From NCBI RefSeq assembly GCF_042643355.1, contig NZ_JBHRSS010000003.1, forward strand, positions 620,001 to 684,000: a stretch of 64,000 nucleotides of DNA, given 5' to 3'. The DNA comes from Salinisphaera aquimarina. Its GTDB lineage: Bacteria; Pseudomonadota; Gammaproteobacteria; Nevskiales; Salinisphaeraceae. Positions 42,989-52,700 of the stretch are shown here, piece after piece. The translations under genes and the position numbers were made by a program. Position 1 is the first letter of the stretch. The number at the start of each line of letters is the position of its first letter. Under the pieces are notes generated by a model. The model was not told the DNA's origin and ran no database searches. It worked only from the letters and a program-made list of their open reading frames with translations.

Positions 42989-44145
42989 CGCAGTCGATCT
43001 CCGTTGTCGTCCGCCAGCACCCGTCGGGCGATGATCAGACGCATGATTTCGTTTGTCCCTTCCAGAATCTGGTGCACGCGTACGTCACGCACATGACGTT
43101 CGAGCGGATATTCGCGGATATAACCGTAACCGCCGTGGATCTGCAGGGCCGCGTTGCAGATGTCGAAACACAGATCCGTGGCCAGGCGCTTGGCCATGGC
43201 ACAGAATGCGGTGGCTTCGGCATGGCCGTTGTCGAGCCGGCTGGCGGCCAGCCAGACCATCTGACGTGAGGCGATCAGCTCGGTGGCCATATCCGCCAGC
43301 TTGAACTGCAGCGCCTGGAATTCGCCCAGCTTGCGACCGAACTGTTCGCGTTCGCCCAGGTAGCGCCGGCTGGCGTCGAGCGCGGCCTGGGCGGTGCCCA
43401 GTGAGCAGGCCGCGATATTGATACGCCCGCCGTCGAGGCCTTTCATGGCGATCATGAACCCCTGGCCTTCCTCGCCCAGCCGATTCGCCGCCGGCACGCG
43501 CGCGCCGTCGAAGGTGATGGTGCGCGTGGCCTGACTGTTCCAGCCCATCTTGGGCTCCTTGCGCCCGTAGCTCACGCCCGGCGTGTCCGCCGCCACCGCG
43601 AAAGTACTGATGCCGCCCGGCCCGGCCTTGCCGGTGCGCGCCATCACCACCAGCACGTCGGTATCACCCGCGCCCGATATGAAGCACTTGCTGCCGTCGA
43701 GCACGTAGTCGTCGCCGTCACGCACGGCCCGGGTCTTGAGCGAGCCGGCGTCGGAGCCGGCGCCGGGTTCGGTCAGGCAATAGGAGGCCAGCTTCTCGCC
43801 GGCCGCGAGCTGTGCGCACCACTGATCACGCACGGCGTCACCGCCGAAAGTGGCAATCATCCAGGTGGCCATGTTGTGGATGCTGATATACGCCGCCGTG
43901 GACGTGCAGCCACCGGCCAGGGCTTCGAAGATCATCGCGCTGTCGAGCCGGGCCAGCCCCAGCCCGCCCTGCGCTTCCGGCGTATAGAGCCCACAGAAGC
44001 CGAGCTCGCCAGCCTGCCCGATCACGTCGCGCGGAAAGATCGACTCGGCGTCCCATTCGGCCGCCCTGGGCGCGAGCGACTCACGCGCAAACGCCTGGGC
44101 GGCGTCGCGCATGGCGGACTGGGTTTCGTCGAGTTCGAAATTCAT
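42985..44145 (-). CDS. acyl-CoA dehydrogenase (isobutyryl-CoA dehydrogenase)
   Basis: 386-aa FAD enzyme. Family signatures: CLTEPGAGSDAGSLKT, GSKCFISGAGD, QFGRKLGEFQALQFKLAD, QIHGGYGYIREYPLER, and LEGTNEIMRLIIAR at the C-terminus. The placement between methylmalonate-semialdehyde dehydrogenase and the hydratase argues for isobutyryl-CoA as substrate, converted to methacrylyl-CoA. ATG at 44145; an upstream start at 44169 lacks support. Confidence 0.9.
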   Translation of the reverse strand: MNFELDETQSAMRDAAQAFARESLAPRAAEWDAESIFPRDVIGQAGELGFCGLYTPEAQGGLGLARLDSAMIFEALAGGCTSTAAYISIHNMATWMIATFGGDAVRDQWCAQLAAGEKLASYCLTEPGAGSDAGSLKTRAVRDGDDYVLDGSKCFISGAGDTDVLVVMARTGKAGPGGISTFAVAADTPGVSYGRKEPKMGWNSQATRTITFDGARVPAANRLGEEGQGFMIAMKGLDGGRINIAACSLGTAQAALDASRRYLGEREQFGRKLGEFQALQFKLADMATELIASRQMVWLAASRLDNGHAEATAFCAMAKRLATDLCFDICNAALQIHGGYGYIREYPLERHVRDVRVHQILEGTNEIMRLIIARRVLADDNGDRLR

Positions 44146-44199
44146 TGCCTGTCCGTCTTTTTCCGTCAATCTATTGCCGACCTGCCGTTTTCACCCGCC

Positions 44200-45726
44200 T
44201 CACTTCATGCTGATGGTCATGTTCGGCCCTTCCGGCACGTCGGTTTCGGGCCAGCGGCTGAGCACGGTCTTGGTTTCGGTATAGAAACGCACGGCCTGTT
44301 TGCCGTAGGCGTGCAGATCGCCGAAGAACGAGCGTTTGGAACCGGTGAAGGAGAAATACGGCGCCGGCACCGGAATCGGCAGGTTGATGCCGACCTGGCC
44401 GACTTCCGTCTCGTACTGATACTTGCGCGCTGCCGCGCCCGACCTGGTATAGATCGACGTGCCGTTGCCGTAGGGGCTGGAATTGACCAGTTCGATCGCG
44501 TCTTCCAGCGTGTCCACGTGCATCACGCACAGCGCGGGGCCGAAGATCTCCTCGGAATAGATCTTCATGTCGACGGTGACGTTGTCGAACAACGTCGGCC
44601 CGATCCAGTTGCCGTCCGGATAACCCTCGACGGTACAGTCGGAGCCGTCGAGCACCACGTCGGCGCCCTCGGCGGCCGCGCCCTGGATCAGCTCGCGCAC
44701 GCGATCGCGTGATTTGCGATTGATCAGCGGGCCGTAGGCGGCGCCGTCGTCGCCGGGCGCGCCGGGGCGAATGCCGGCGAGTGCGGTCTTGATGTCATCG
44801 ACCCAGTCGCGCGTGGCTTCGCCCACCAGCACCGCCACCGAGATGGCCATGCAGCGTTGGCCGGCGGCGCCGCAGGAGGAGCCGACCAGGCTGGAGACGA
44901 CCTGCTCCTTGTCGGCGTCGGGCATGACCACCATGTGATTCTTGGCGCCGGCCATCGCCTGTACCCGCTTGAGGTTGTGCGTGCCGCGACGATAGACGTG
45001 CTCGGCCACCGGCACCGAACCCACGAACGACACCGCCTTGATGTCGGGATGATCGAGCAGGAAATCGACCTGGCGCTTGTCGCCGTGGAGAACCTGCAGC
45101 AGCCCCTTGGGGAAACCGGCCTCGGCGAACAGCTCGGTAAGCATGGTCGGGGTCAGCGGATCCTGCTCGGAGGGTTTGAGGATGAAGGCGTTGCCGCAGA
45201 CCACCGCCAGCGGATACATCCACAGCGGAATCATGGCCGGAAAATTGAACGGGGTGATGCCGGCACACACGCCGATCGGGTGTACATAGCTGTGGGTGTC
45301 GATATTGCGGGCCACGTTCTCGACCGTCTCGCCCATCATGTGGGTGGTCATGCCGCAGCCGTGCTCGACGACCTCGATGCCCCGAAAGACGTCGCCCATG
45401 GCATCGGCGAAGGTCTTGCCGGTTTCCTCGGAGAGCACTTTCGCGATCTCTTCCTGGTGTTCCTTGAGCAGGGCCTGGTACTTGAACAGATAGCGCACGC
45501 GCTCGATCGTGGGCACGTCGCGCCATTCGACGAACGCCGCCTTGGCCGATTCCACCGCCCGCTGCATCTCGGCCTCGGTCGCCACCGGCACCTGCGCGAT
45601 GACCGCCTGGGTGGCCGGGTTGTTCAGCTCGATGAAATCGCTGGTCTCGCTGTCGACAAAGACGCCGTCGATGAACAACGGCACCTTGCCGGTGCTGCGG
45701 ATACGCTCGATCTGATTTTCACTCAT
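44200..45726 (-). CDS. mmsA: CoA-acylating methylmalonate-semialdehyde dehydrogenase
   Basis: 508-aa aldehyde dehydrogenase of the MmsA/IolA branch, turning methylmalonate semialdehyde into propionyl-CoA, CO2 and NADH. Landmarks: VHPIGVCAGITPFNFPAM, GAKNHMVVMPDAD (the branch has no general-base Glu in this loop), and the nucleophile in GAAGQRCMAIS. First gene of the valine operon. The ribosome site AGGGA lies just before the ATG; a strong terminator of the preceding gene is only 54 bases upstream. Confidence 0.94.
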   Translation of the reverse strand: MSENQIERIRSTGKVPLFIDGVFVDSETSDFIELNNPATQAVIAQVPVATEAEMQRAVESAKAAFVEWRDVPTIERVRYLFKYQALLKEHQEEIAKVLSEETGKTFADAMGDVFRGIEVVEHGCGMTTHMMGETVENVARNIDTHSYVHPIGVCAGITPFNFPAMIPLWMYPLAVVCGNAFILKPSEQDPLTPTMLTELFAEAGFPKGLLQVLHGDKRQVDFLLDHPDIKAVSFVGSVPVAEHVYRRGTHNLKRVQAMAGAKNHMVVMPDADKEQVVSSLVGSSCGAAGQRCMAISVAVLVGEATRDWVDDIKTALAGIRPGAPGDDGAAYGPLINRKSRDRVRELIQGAAAEGADVVLDGSDCTVEGYPDGNWIGPTLFDNVTVDMKIYSEEIFGPALCVMHVDTLEDAIELVNSSPYGNGTSIYTRSGAAARKYQYETEVGQVGINLPIPVPAPYFSFTGSKRSFFGDLHAYGKQAVRFYTETKTVLSRWPETDVPEGPNMTISMK

Positions 45727-45780
45727 GGATCCCTACTCTCTGGCTCGAAGACACGTGCATCACGCGTAATGGAAGAATAC

Positions 45781-45823
45781 AAAAAACACGCGCCCGGCCG
45801 CCGCGAACGACGTGCCGGGCGCG
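45781..45823 (-). terminator. Rho-independent terminator after the second LivK gene
   Basis: On the minus strand a perfect 10-bp stem, CGCGCCCGGC and GCCGGGCGCG, is followed after two bases by TTTTTT. It lies 11 bases after the binding-protein stop and before mmsA. Confidence 0.85.
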
Positions 45824-45834
45824 CCGGGCCGCAG

Positions 45835-47061
45835 TTACTGCGTCAGTTCACAGGTCGAATCGGCCAGCGACGGATACGCCTGGTCGCCCGGAATCGTGCG
45901 CTCCAGCGTGACCAGATCCCAGGTGCTCTCGGACTCGTCGGCCTTCTTGGCCTTGAGCAGATACATATCGTGCTCCAGCAGGCCGTCGTCGCGAATCTGG
46001 CCGCCCTTGGCGAAGAAGTCGTCGATCGGCTTGTTGCCGATCGCCTTGCGCACGGCATCGCTCTCGTCGGTGCCGGCGGCCTTGACCGCGTTCAGATACG
46101 CCGTCGTCGCCGAGTAGAGCGCGGCATGCGGGAACGTCGGCGTGGTGCCGCCATTGGCCAGATATTTCTTGGTCCACTTGCGCGAGGCGTCGTCGCCGTC
46201 CCAGTACCAGCCGGAGGTGAACTGCAGCCCTGCGGCCGTATCCAGGCCCAGGCTCTTGATATCGGACAACAGCACCAGCATGCCGGCGAGTTGCTGGCCG
46301 CCGGCGACGATGCCGAACTCGTTGGCCTGCTTGACCGCGTTGATGGTGTCGGTGCCGGCATTGGCCAGGCCGATCACCTGCGCGCCCGAGCCCTGCGCCT
46401 GCAGCAGATAGGACGAGAAGTCATTGGTGTTCAACGGCGCACGCACCGAGCCGACGACGCTGCCGCCGAGCTTCTTGACCACGTCGCTGGTATTGCTCTC
46501 CAGCGCCTGCCCGAAGGCGTAGTCGGCGGTGATGAAGAACCATTTCTTGCCGCCATTCTTGACGATGGCGGTGGCGGTGCCGACCGGCAGCGCATGGGTG
46601 TCGTAGCCGTAGTGGATGCCATAGGGGGTGCAGGCCTCATTGGTCAGCCCCGAGGTGGCGGCGCCCGTGTTGATCGTGATCACGCCCTTGTTGGAGGCCA
46701 GCTGCTGCACGGCCAGGCCGACCGCGCTGTTGGTCAGATCCATGATCACGTCGACGTGCTCGCGGTCGATCCACTCGCGTGATTTCGCCGACGCGATATC
46801 GGCCTTGTTCTGATGGTCCGCGGAAATGACCTTGACCGGTTTGCCCAGCACCTCGCCGCCGAAATCGTCGACGGCCATCTGCACCGCCGCGACCGCGCCC
46901 TTGCCCGAGAAGCCGGTCGAATACACACCGGACATGTCGCCCATGACCCCGATCTTGACTGCGCCGTCTGCATTGCCTGCCGCGTTGGCTCCCGCACCTG
47001 CGAGCAGCAGACTGCCGATGGCTAGCGATACGGCCGAACGCCGTACGATGGAATTGATCAT
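45835..47061 (-). CDS. ABC transporter periplasmic binding protein (LivK type), orphan paralogue
   Basis: 408-aa type 1 periplasmic binding protein with an N-terminal signal peptide (hydrophobic stretch about 12-27, cut near ANAAG). It begins VKIGVMGDMSGVY and shares HQNKADIA, TINTGAATSGLT, GIHYGYDTHALPVGTATA and FFITADYAFG with the protein at 34499-35710; the two are clearly paralogous along their whole length. It has no transporter genes of its own and may use the LivHMGF complex with a different ligand. ATG 47061. Transcription ends at a strong terminator. Confidence 0.88.
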   Translation of the reverse strand: MINSIVRRSAVSLAIGSLLLAGAGANAAGNADGAVKIGVMGDMSGVYSTGFSGKGAVAAVQMAVDDFGGEVLGKPVKVISADHQNKADIASAKSREWIDREHVDVIMDLTNSAVGLAVQQLASNKGVITINTGAATSGLTNEACTPYGIHYGYDTHALPVGTATAIVKNGGKKWFFITADYAFGQALESNTSDVVKKLGGSVVGSVRAPLNTNDFSSYLLQAQGSGAQVIGLANAGTDTINAVKQANEFGIVAGGQQLAGMLVLLSDIKSLGLDTAAGLQFTSGWYWDGDDASRKWTKKYLANGGTTPTFPHAALYSATTAYLNAVKAAGTDESDAVRKAIGNKPIDDFFAKGGQIRDDGLLEHDMYLLKAKKADESESTWDLVTLERTIPGDQAYPSLADSTCELTQ

Positions 47062-47172
47062 CCTCGTTCCCTTTTTCGTTGTGTCACAGCACCATGCAGC
47101 ACCCGCGCCACGGCGGCCCATTGGACATTGGTATCAAAAAGGAATGACTGTGGCGAAACGATGGCTGCGCAA

Positions 47173-47204
47173 TGCATTGATTGCGCTAAGGTAGCATCAA
47201 TGCA
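47173..47204. promoter_or_regulatory. 9-bp inverted repeat in divergent promoter
   Basis: TGCATTGAT-N14-ATCAATGCA, centred in the 266-bp gap between the leftward binding-protein gene and the rightward crotonase gene. Suitable for a dimeric regulator; no regulator gene is adjacent. Confidence 0.45.
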
Positions 47205-47327
47205 GCGCCCGATGCCCACGCGCAATGCGCGCTCGGGCGCAGCGTGGAACCCCCGTCGAGGAGCGCCACCAGCCCCGGTTGCGCGCAACGCCGGCGTAAC
47301 GAATAAGCCCTACGACCACGGACCGCC

Positions 47328-48107
47328 ATGACCCCAGAGCTTCCTGTCTTCGAGCACGCCCATATCGAACGCGACGCGCGTGGCGTCTACACGCTGACGA
47401 TCGTCGACGCGAAGTCGCTGAACATTCTCGGCACGCCGGTGCTGGAGGGTCTGACCCGCGCGCTTCACTGGATCGCCGACCAGACCGACGCGCGAACGCT
47501 GGTGCTGCGCGGCGGCGGCGACAAGGCGTTCGTGGCCGGCGCCGATATTCATGAGATGCACACGCTGGACGCCACCAGCGCGCCGGTGTTCATCACCCGG
47601 GTACGCGCGCTCTGCGACGTCGTGCGCGACCTACCGGTGCCGACCATTGCCCGTATTCCCGGCTATTGCCTGGGCGCCGGCCTGGAACTGGCCGCCGCCT
47701 GCGATATCCGACTGGCGACGACCGACGCCGTGTTCGGCATGCCGGAAGTCCGGGTCGGTCTGCCGTCGGTGGTGCAGGCCGCGCTGTTACCGGCGCTGAT
47801 CGGCCAGGGCGCGACCAATTGGCTGCTGCTCACCGGCGAGAACATCGACGCTGCCCAGGCACGTGCCTGGCATCTGGTGGAGTTCCTGTGCGAACCGGGG
47901 CAGCTGGACGCGCTGGTCGAACGCAGCGTGGCCGCCATCGTGGCCAGCGGCCCGCGTGCAGTGCGCTCGCAAAAATCATTGCTGCGGTATTGGCAGCAGG
48001 CGGATCTGGAGGCAGGAATGGATCGCAGCGTCGAGCATTTCGCTGACGCATTCAGCGATGACGAACCACAGCGTTATATGGCGCCTTTCACCCGGCGCCG
48101 CAGCTGA
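47328..48107 (+). CDS. enoyl-CoA hydratase/isomerase family protein
   Basis: 259-aa crotonase. Oxyanion loop FVAGADIHEMH and helix GYCLGAGLELAAACD are standard. Second-Glu region reads GMPEVRVGLPSVVQAALLP, where the usual GGTQ is SVVQ, hinting at a different active site from a plain hydratase. Function uncertain: hydratase, isomerase or thioesterase. Divergent from the second binding protein and one base before the sulfatase-like gene, so probably co-transcribed with it. Confidence 0.85.
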   Translation: MTPELPVFEHAHIERDARGVYTLTIVDAKSLNILGTPVLEGLTRALHWIADQTDARTLVLRGGGDKAFVAGADIHEMHTLDATSAPVFITRVRALCDVVRDLPVPTIARIPGYCLGAGLELAAACDIRLATTDAVFGMPEVRVGLPSVVQAALLPALIGQGATNWLLLTGENIDAAQARAWHLVEFLCEPGQLDALVERSVAAIVASGPRAVRSQKSLLRYWQQADLEAGMDRSVEHFADAFSDDEPQRYMAPFTRRRS

Positions 48108-48108
48108 C

Positions 48109-49740
48109 GTGCGACTGGCCACCCGCCGCCGCATGACCTCCGGCGCGGCGGCGCTGGCACGCGGGCTGCTGGCACTCGTTCTGCTCTACGGGCTGGCGGT
48201 GCTGCCGCATACGCCCGGCGGCTTCGCCCAGCCCTCGTGGTGGCCGCTGCCAGCGGAAACGGCAGTGATCGCGCTGCTCGCCCTGCTGCTGCCGCGCGCG
48301 GGGTTCAACCTGCTGCGCGTGGTCGTGACCCTCGCCGCGGCCCTGGTGCTCGCTCTCAAGCTCGCCGACCTGGGCACGTTCGCGGCCTTCAACCGCGGTT
48401 TCAATCCGCTACTCGACGCCCAGCTGCCGCGGTTCGGCTGGAACGTGCTGTCGCATTCGATCGGCACCGGGCTAGCCCTCATCGCCTCGGCCGGCGCGGT
48501 TTTGCTGCTGGCCATCACGCTTGCGCTACTGTTCTGGACTTTGGGCGGGCTGCGCGACTGGCCGCGCACCGCGCGCCGAATCCTCGCCGGCATGAGCCTG
48601 CTCGGTCTGGCGACCTGGTTGCTGCCGGCGCTGATGTGGCCACAGCGGGCGCCGCTGCTGGCCGATGCGGCAACGACAAGGCTGGTCGGCGCCCGGGGCG
48701 TACAAATCGTGGCCTCGGCTCGCGACCTGGCGCGTTTTCGGCAAACGCTGGCCGCCGATTCACAGTCACCTGCTCCCGAGCCGCTTTTCAAAACACTCGC
48801 AGACAAGGACGTGTTGCTGGTCTTCGTCGAGTCCTATGGCCGCAGCGCTATCGACCGGCCGCTCTACGGCGATGTGATCAAGCCACGGCTGGCCACTTTC
48901 CAGCACGAGATCGGCGCCGCCGGTTTTCATGCCCGCAGCGGCTGGCTGACCTCGCCGACGTTCGGCGGCCAGAGCTGGCTGGCGCACGCGACGCTGCTCT
49001 CGGGACTGTGGATCGACAACCAGCCACGCTACGCGGCGCTGATCGACAGCGACCGGTTCTCGCTGAACCGGCTCTTTGCCCACGCCGGCTGGCATACGGC
49101 CGCGGTGATGCCGGCGATCACCCGCGCCTGGCCGGAGGGCGACTGGTACGGCTACGACGCTACCCTCGGCGCCGCCGATCTCGGGTATCGAGGCCGGCCG
49201 TTCAACTGGATCACGATGCCGGATCAATACACGCTGGCCGCGATCCAGCGTGACCTGCTGACCCCGGGCGATCGGCCGCCGGTGATGATCGAAACCGCGC
49301 TCATCTCCAGCCACGCCCCCTGGACGCCGATTCCGCCGCTGCTGGACTGGCACACGATCGGCGACGGGCGGGTGTTCAACAAATATGCCGACGCCGGCGA
49401 TCCGCCCGAAGTCGTCTGGCAGGATTACGACCGGGTACGCGCCCAGTACCGCAAGGCGATCGATTATTCGCTACAGACGCTCGCGTCGTTCATCGCGACC
49501 CGGGCCAACGATGACCTGGTCGTGATCATTCTCGGCGATCACCAGCCCGCGCCGCTGGTCACCGGCGACAACGCCTCACGCGATGTGCCCATCCATATCA
49601 TCGCCCACGATCCCGCGGTGCTGGAGGCGATCGGCGGCTGGCATTGGGCCGCGGGCATGACCCCCGGCGATGGGACGCCAGTGTGGCGGATGGACGCTTT
49701 TCGCGATCGCCTGATCGAGGTCTTCAGCCGCCCTCACTAG
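48109..49740 (+). CDS. membrane-anchored sulfatase/phosphoglycerol-transferase-like protein
   Basis: About 543 aa. The N-terminal third holds four or five transmembrane helices; the C-terminal periplasmic part is a sulfatase-fold (alkaline-phosphatase superfamily) domain with VLLVFVESYGRSAID at the metal/nucleophile site, GWLTSPTFGGQSWLAHATL, SSHAPWTP and IILGDHQPAPLV as later metal ligands. This plan is seen in lipoteichoic-acid-synthase-like and opgB/eptA-like phospho-transferases. Substrate unknown. The start is a GTG at 48109, or the ATG at 48133; it follows the crotonase stop by one base. Its stop overlaps that of pyc (CTAG). Confidence 0.75.
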   Translation: MRLATRRRMTSGAAALARGLLALVLLYGLAVLPHTPGGFAQPSWWPLPAETAVIALLALLLPRAGFNLLRVVVTLAAALVLALKLADLGTFAAFNRGFNPLLDAQLPRFGWNVLSHSIGTGLALIASAGAVLLLAITLALLFWTLGGLRDWPRTARRILAGMSLLGLATWLLPALMWPQRAPLLADAATTRLVGARGVQIVASARDLARFRQTLAADSQSPAPEPLFKTLADKDVLLVFVESYGRSAIDRPLYGDVIKPRLATFQHEIGAAGFHARSGWLTSPTFGGQSWLAHATLLSGLWIDNQPRYAALIDSDRFSLNRLFAHAGWHTAAVMPAITRAWPEGDWYGYDATLGAADLGYRGRPFNWITMPDQYTLAAIQRDLLTPGDRPPVMIETALISSHAPWTPIPPLLDWHTIGDGRVFNKYADAGDPPEVVWQDYDRVRAQYRKAIDYSLQTLASFIATRANDDLVVIILGDHQPAPLVTGDNASRDVPIHIIAHDPAVLEAIGGWHWAAGMTPGDGTPVWRMDAFRDRLIEVFSRPH

Positions 49741-52700
49741 TCCCCTTCCATCGTAACCAACAGATCACCGGCCGCCACGGTTACGCCCGTGGATACGCTG
49801 ACCTCGGCGATCTTGCCGTCGCGCGGCGCGGATATCGTGGTTTCCATCTTCATCGCCTCCAGGCCCAGCAGTGCCTCGCCCGATTTGACCTCCTGCCCGG
49901 CCTGGACGGCCACATGCACCACCATGCCGGGCATGGGCGCGCCGACGTGATCGGGATTGGCCTTGTCGGCTTTCGGATGTGCGACCAGCGCATCGCTGTC
50001 CGCACGGGCGATACGGATCGGGCGTTGCTGGCCGTTGAGTTCGAAGAACAGGCGCACCAGCCCTTCCTCGTCGGCCTCGGCCTGGCCCTGGAGGCTGATA
50101 ACCAGCCGCTTGCCGGCCTCGAGATCGACATGGCTCTCCTCTTCACCGCGCAGGCCGTAGAAGAAGACCTGGGTGGACAGGCCGCTGACCTCGCCGTAGC
50201 GCGAGCGGTGCTCGACGAAATCGCCAAACACCTTGGGGTACATCAGGTGCGAGGCCAGATCGCTGTCGGTCAGTTCGTAGCCGAGTTTCTCGCCGGCCTG
50301 CTTGCGCTCGGCTTCGAGATCGACGTCCTCGAGCATGGCGCCGGGGCGATCGGTGAGCGGTTTTTCGCCGCGCAGGACCTTCTTCTGCAGCGCTTCGGGA
50401 AAGCCATCGGCGGGGAAGCCCAGTTCGCCCTTGAACAAGGCCACCACCGAGTCCGGAAAATCGATATCCACGTCCGGATCGGCGATCTCCGCGGCGGTGC
50501 GGTCGTTTGAGACCATGTGCAGCGCCAGATCGCCCACCACCTTCGAGGTCGGCGTGACCTTGACGATATCGCCGAACAGCTGGTTGACCTCGGCATAGGC
50601 CTTGGAGATCTGCGGCCAGCGGTCGGCCAGGCCCAGCGCCCGCGCCTGTTCGCGCAGGTTGGTGTACTGCCCGCCCGGCATCTCGTGGCGATACACATCC
50701 GAGGTGCCGGCCTTGATGTTGGCCTCGAACGGTTCGTAGAAGCTGCGCACGCCTTCCCAGTAGTCGGACAGCTGCTGCATGGCATCGCGATCGAGCGCCG
50801 GATCGCGCTCGCCGTGTTGGAGCGCGGCGGCAATCGAGCCGAGATTGGGCTGGGAGGTGAGCCCGCTCATCGAATCGAGCGCGCCGTCGACGGCATCCAC
50901 GCCCGCGTCGATGGCTGCCAGCAGGGTGGAGGCGGCAATACCGGAGGTGTCGTGGGTATGGAAATGAATCGGCAGACCGGTTTCTTGCTTCAACACCCGC
51001 ACCAGTTCACCGGCCGCGCGGGGACGACAGATACCGGCCATGTCCTTGATGCCGAGCACGTGGGCACCGGCGTTCTCCAGCGCCTTGGCCTTGTCGACGT
51101 AGTACTTGAGGTTGTACTTGGGCCGGCCCGCGTCGAACAGATCGCCGGTGTAGCAGATCGTGCCTTCGCAGACCGCGCCCGATTCGATTACCGCATCCAT
51201 GGCCACGCGCATGTTCTCGACCCAGTTGAGCGAATCGAACACGCGGAAGATATCGATGCCGTTGCGCGCGGCCTGCTGCACGAAATAACGCACGACGTTA
51301 TCGGGATAGTTGGTATAGCCGACCGCGTTCGAGGCTCGGAGCAGCATCTGCAGCGGAATATTGGGCACCGCCTCGCGAATCAGCTGCAGGCGCTCCCAGG
51401 GGTCTTCCTTGAGAAAACGCATGGCGACATCGAAGGTCGCCCCGCCCCAGCATTCCAGCGACAGCAGACCGGGCAGCATGCGGGCGTAGTGCGGCGCCAC
51501 GGTGACGATGTCGCGGGTGCGCATGCGCGTGGCCAGCAACGACTGATGGGCGTCGCGCATGGTGGTATCGGTGAGCAGCACGCCTTTCTGTTCGCGCATC
51601 CACTGGCCGAATTCGGCCGCACCGCGCTCCTTGAGCTCGTCGCGCAGGCCGCGCGGCGGCGGCGTGGTGAGATCGATACGCGGCAGCGGCGCGGCGGGAA
51701 AGACCGTCTCGGGCGGCGTCCGGCCTTCCATCTCGGGATGACCGTTGACGGTGACATCGCCGATATAACGCAGCAGGCGGGTGGCGCGGTCGAGCCGGGC
51801 CTTGAAGATGAACAGCTCGGGCGTGGTGTCGATGAAACGGGTGGTGTAGTCGCCGGCGACGAACTGCGGGTGGCCGATGACGTTTTCCAGGAACTGCAGG
51901 TTGGTCGACAGCCCGCGAATCCGGAATTCGCGCAGGGCACGATCCATGCGCGCGATGGTCGCCTCGGCGGTGCGCGCCCAGGTCGTGACCTTGACCAGCA
52001 GCGAGTCGTAGTAGGGCGTGATCACCGCGCCGGTATAGGCGGTACCGCCGTCCAGGCGCACGCCGAAACCCGCACAGCTGCGATACGCGGTCAGCCGACC
52101 GTGATCGGGCGCGAAGCCGTTGTCCGGATCTTCTGTGGTCACCCGGCACTGCAGGGCGTGACCGTCGATACGGATGTCGTCCTGCGCCGGCAGCGCGTCG
52201 TCGGCGCCGATCTCGGCGCCTTCGGCGATACGGATCTGGGCGCGCACGATATCCACGCCGGTGATCTCCTCGGTCACCGTATGCTCGACCTGAATACGCG
52301 GATTGACCTCGATGAAATAGTAGTTGCCGGAATCCACATCGAGCAGGAACTCCACCGTGCCGGCGCCGACATAGCCGACGTCGCGGCACAGCCGGAGCGC
52401 GGCCTCGCACAGCCCCTGACGGGTCTGCTCGTCCAGATACGGCGCGGGCGCACGCTCGACCACCTTCTGGTTGCGACGCTGCACCGAACAGTCGCGCTCG
52501 AACAGATGCACGACATGACCGTGGGTATCGCCCAGCACCTGCACTTCCACGTGGCGGGCGCGCTCGATGAGCTTTTCCAGATAGACGTCATCGTTGCCGA
52601 ACGCGGAGCCGGCTTCGTTGCGCGCGGTCGCGACCTCGCCCAGCATCTTCGCCGGATCCTCCACGCGGCGCATACCGCGTCCGCCGCCGCCCCAGCTGGC

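Noticed and set aside
44857..46782. 641-codon open frame on the plus strand
   Set aside because: Covers mmsA, a terminator and the second LivK gene in antisense; not gene-like.
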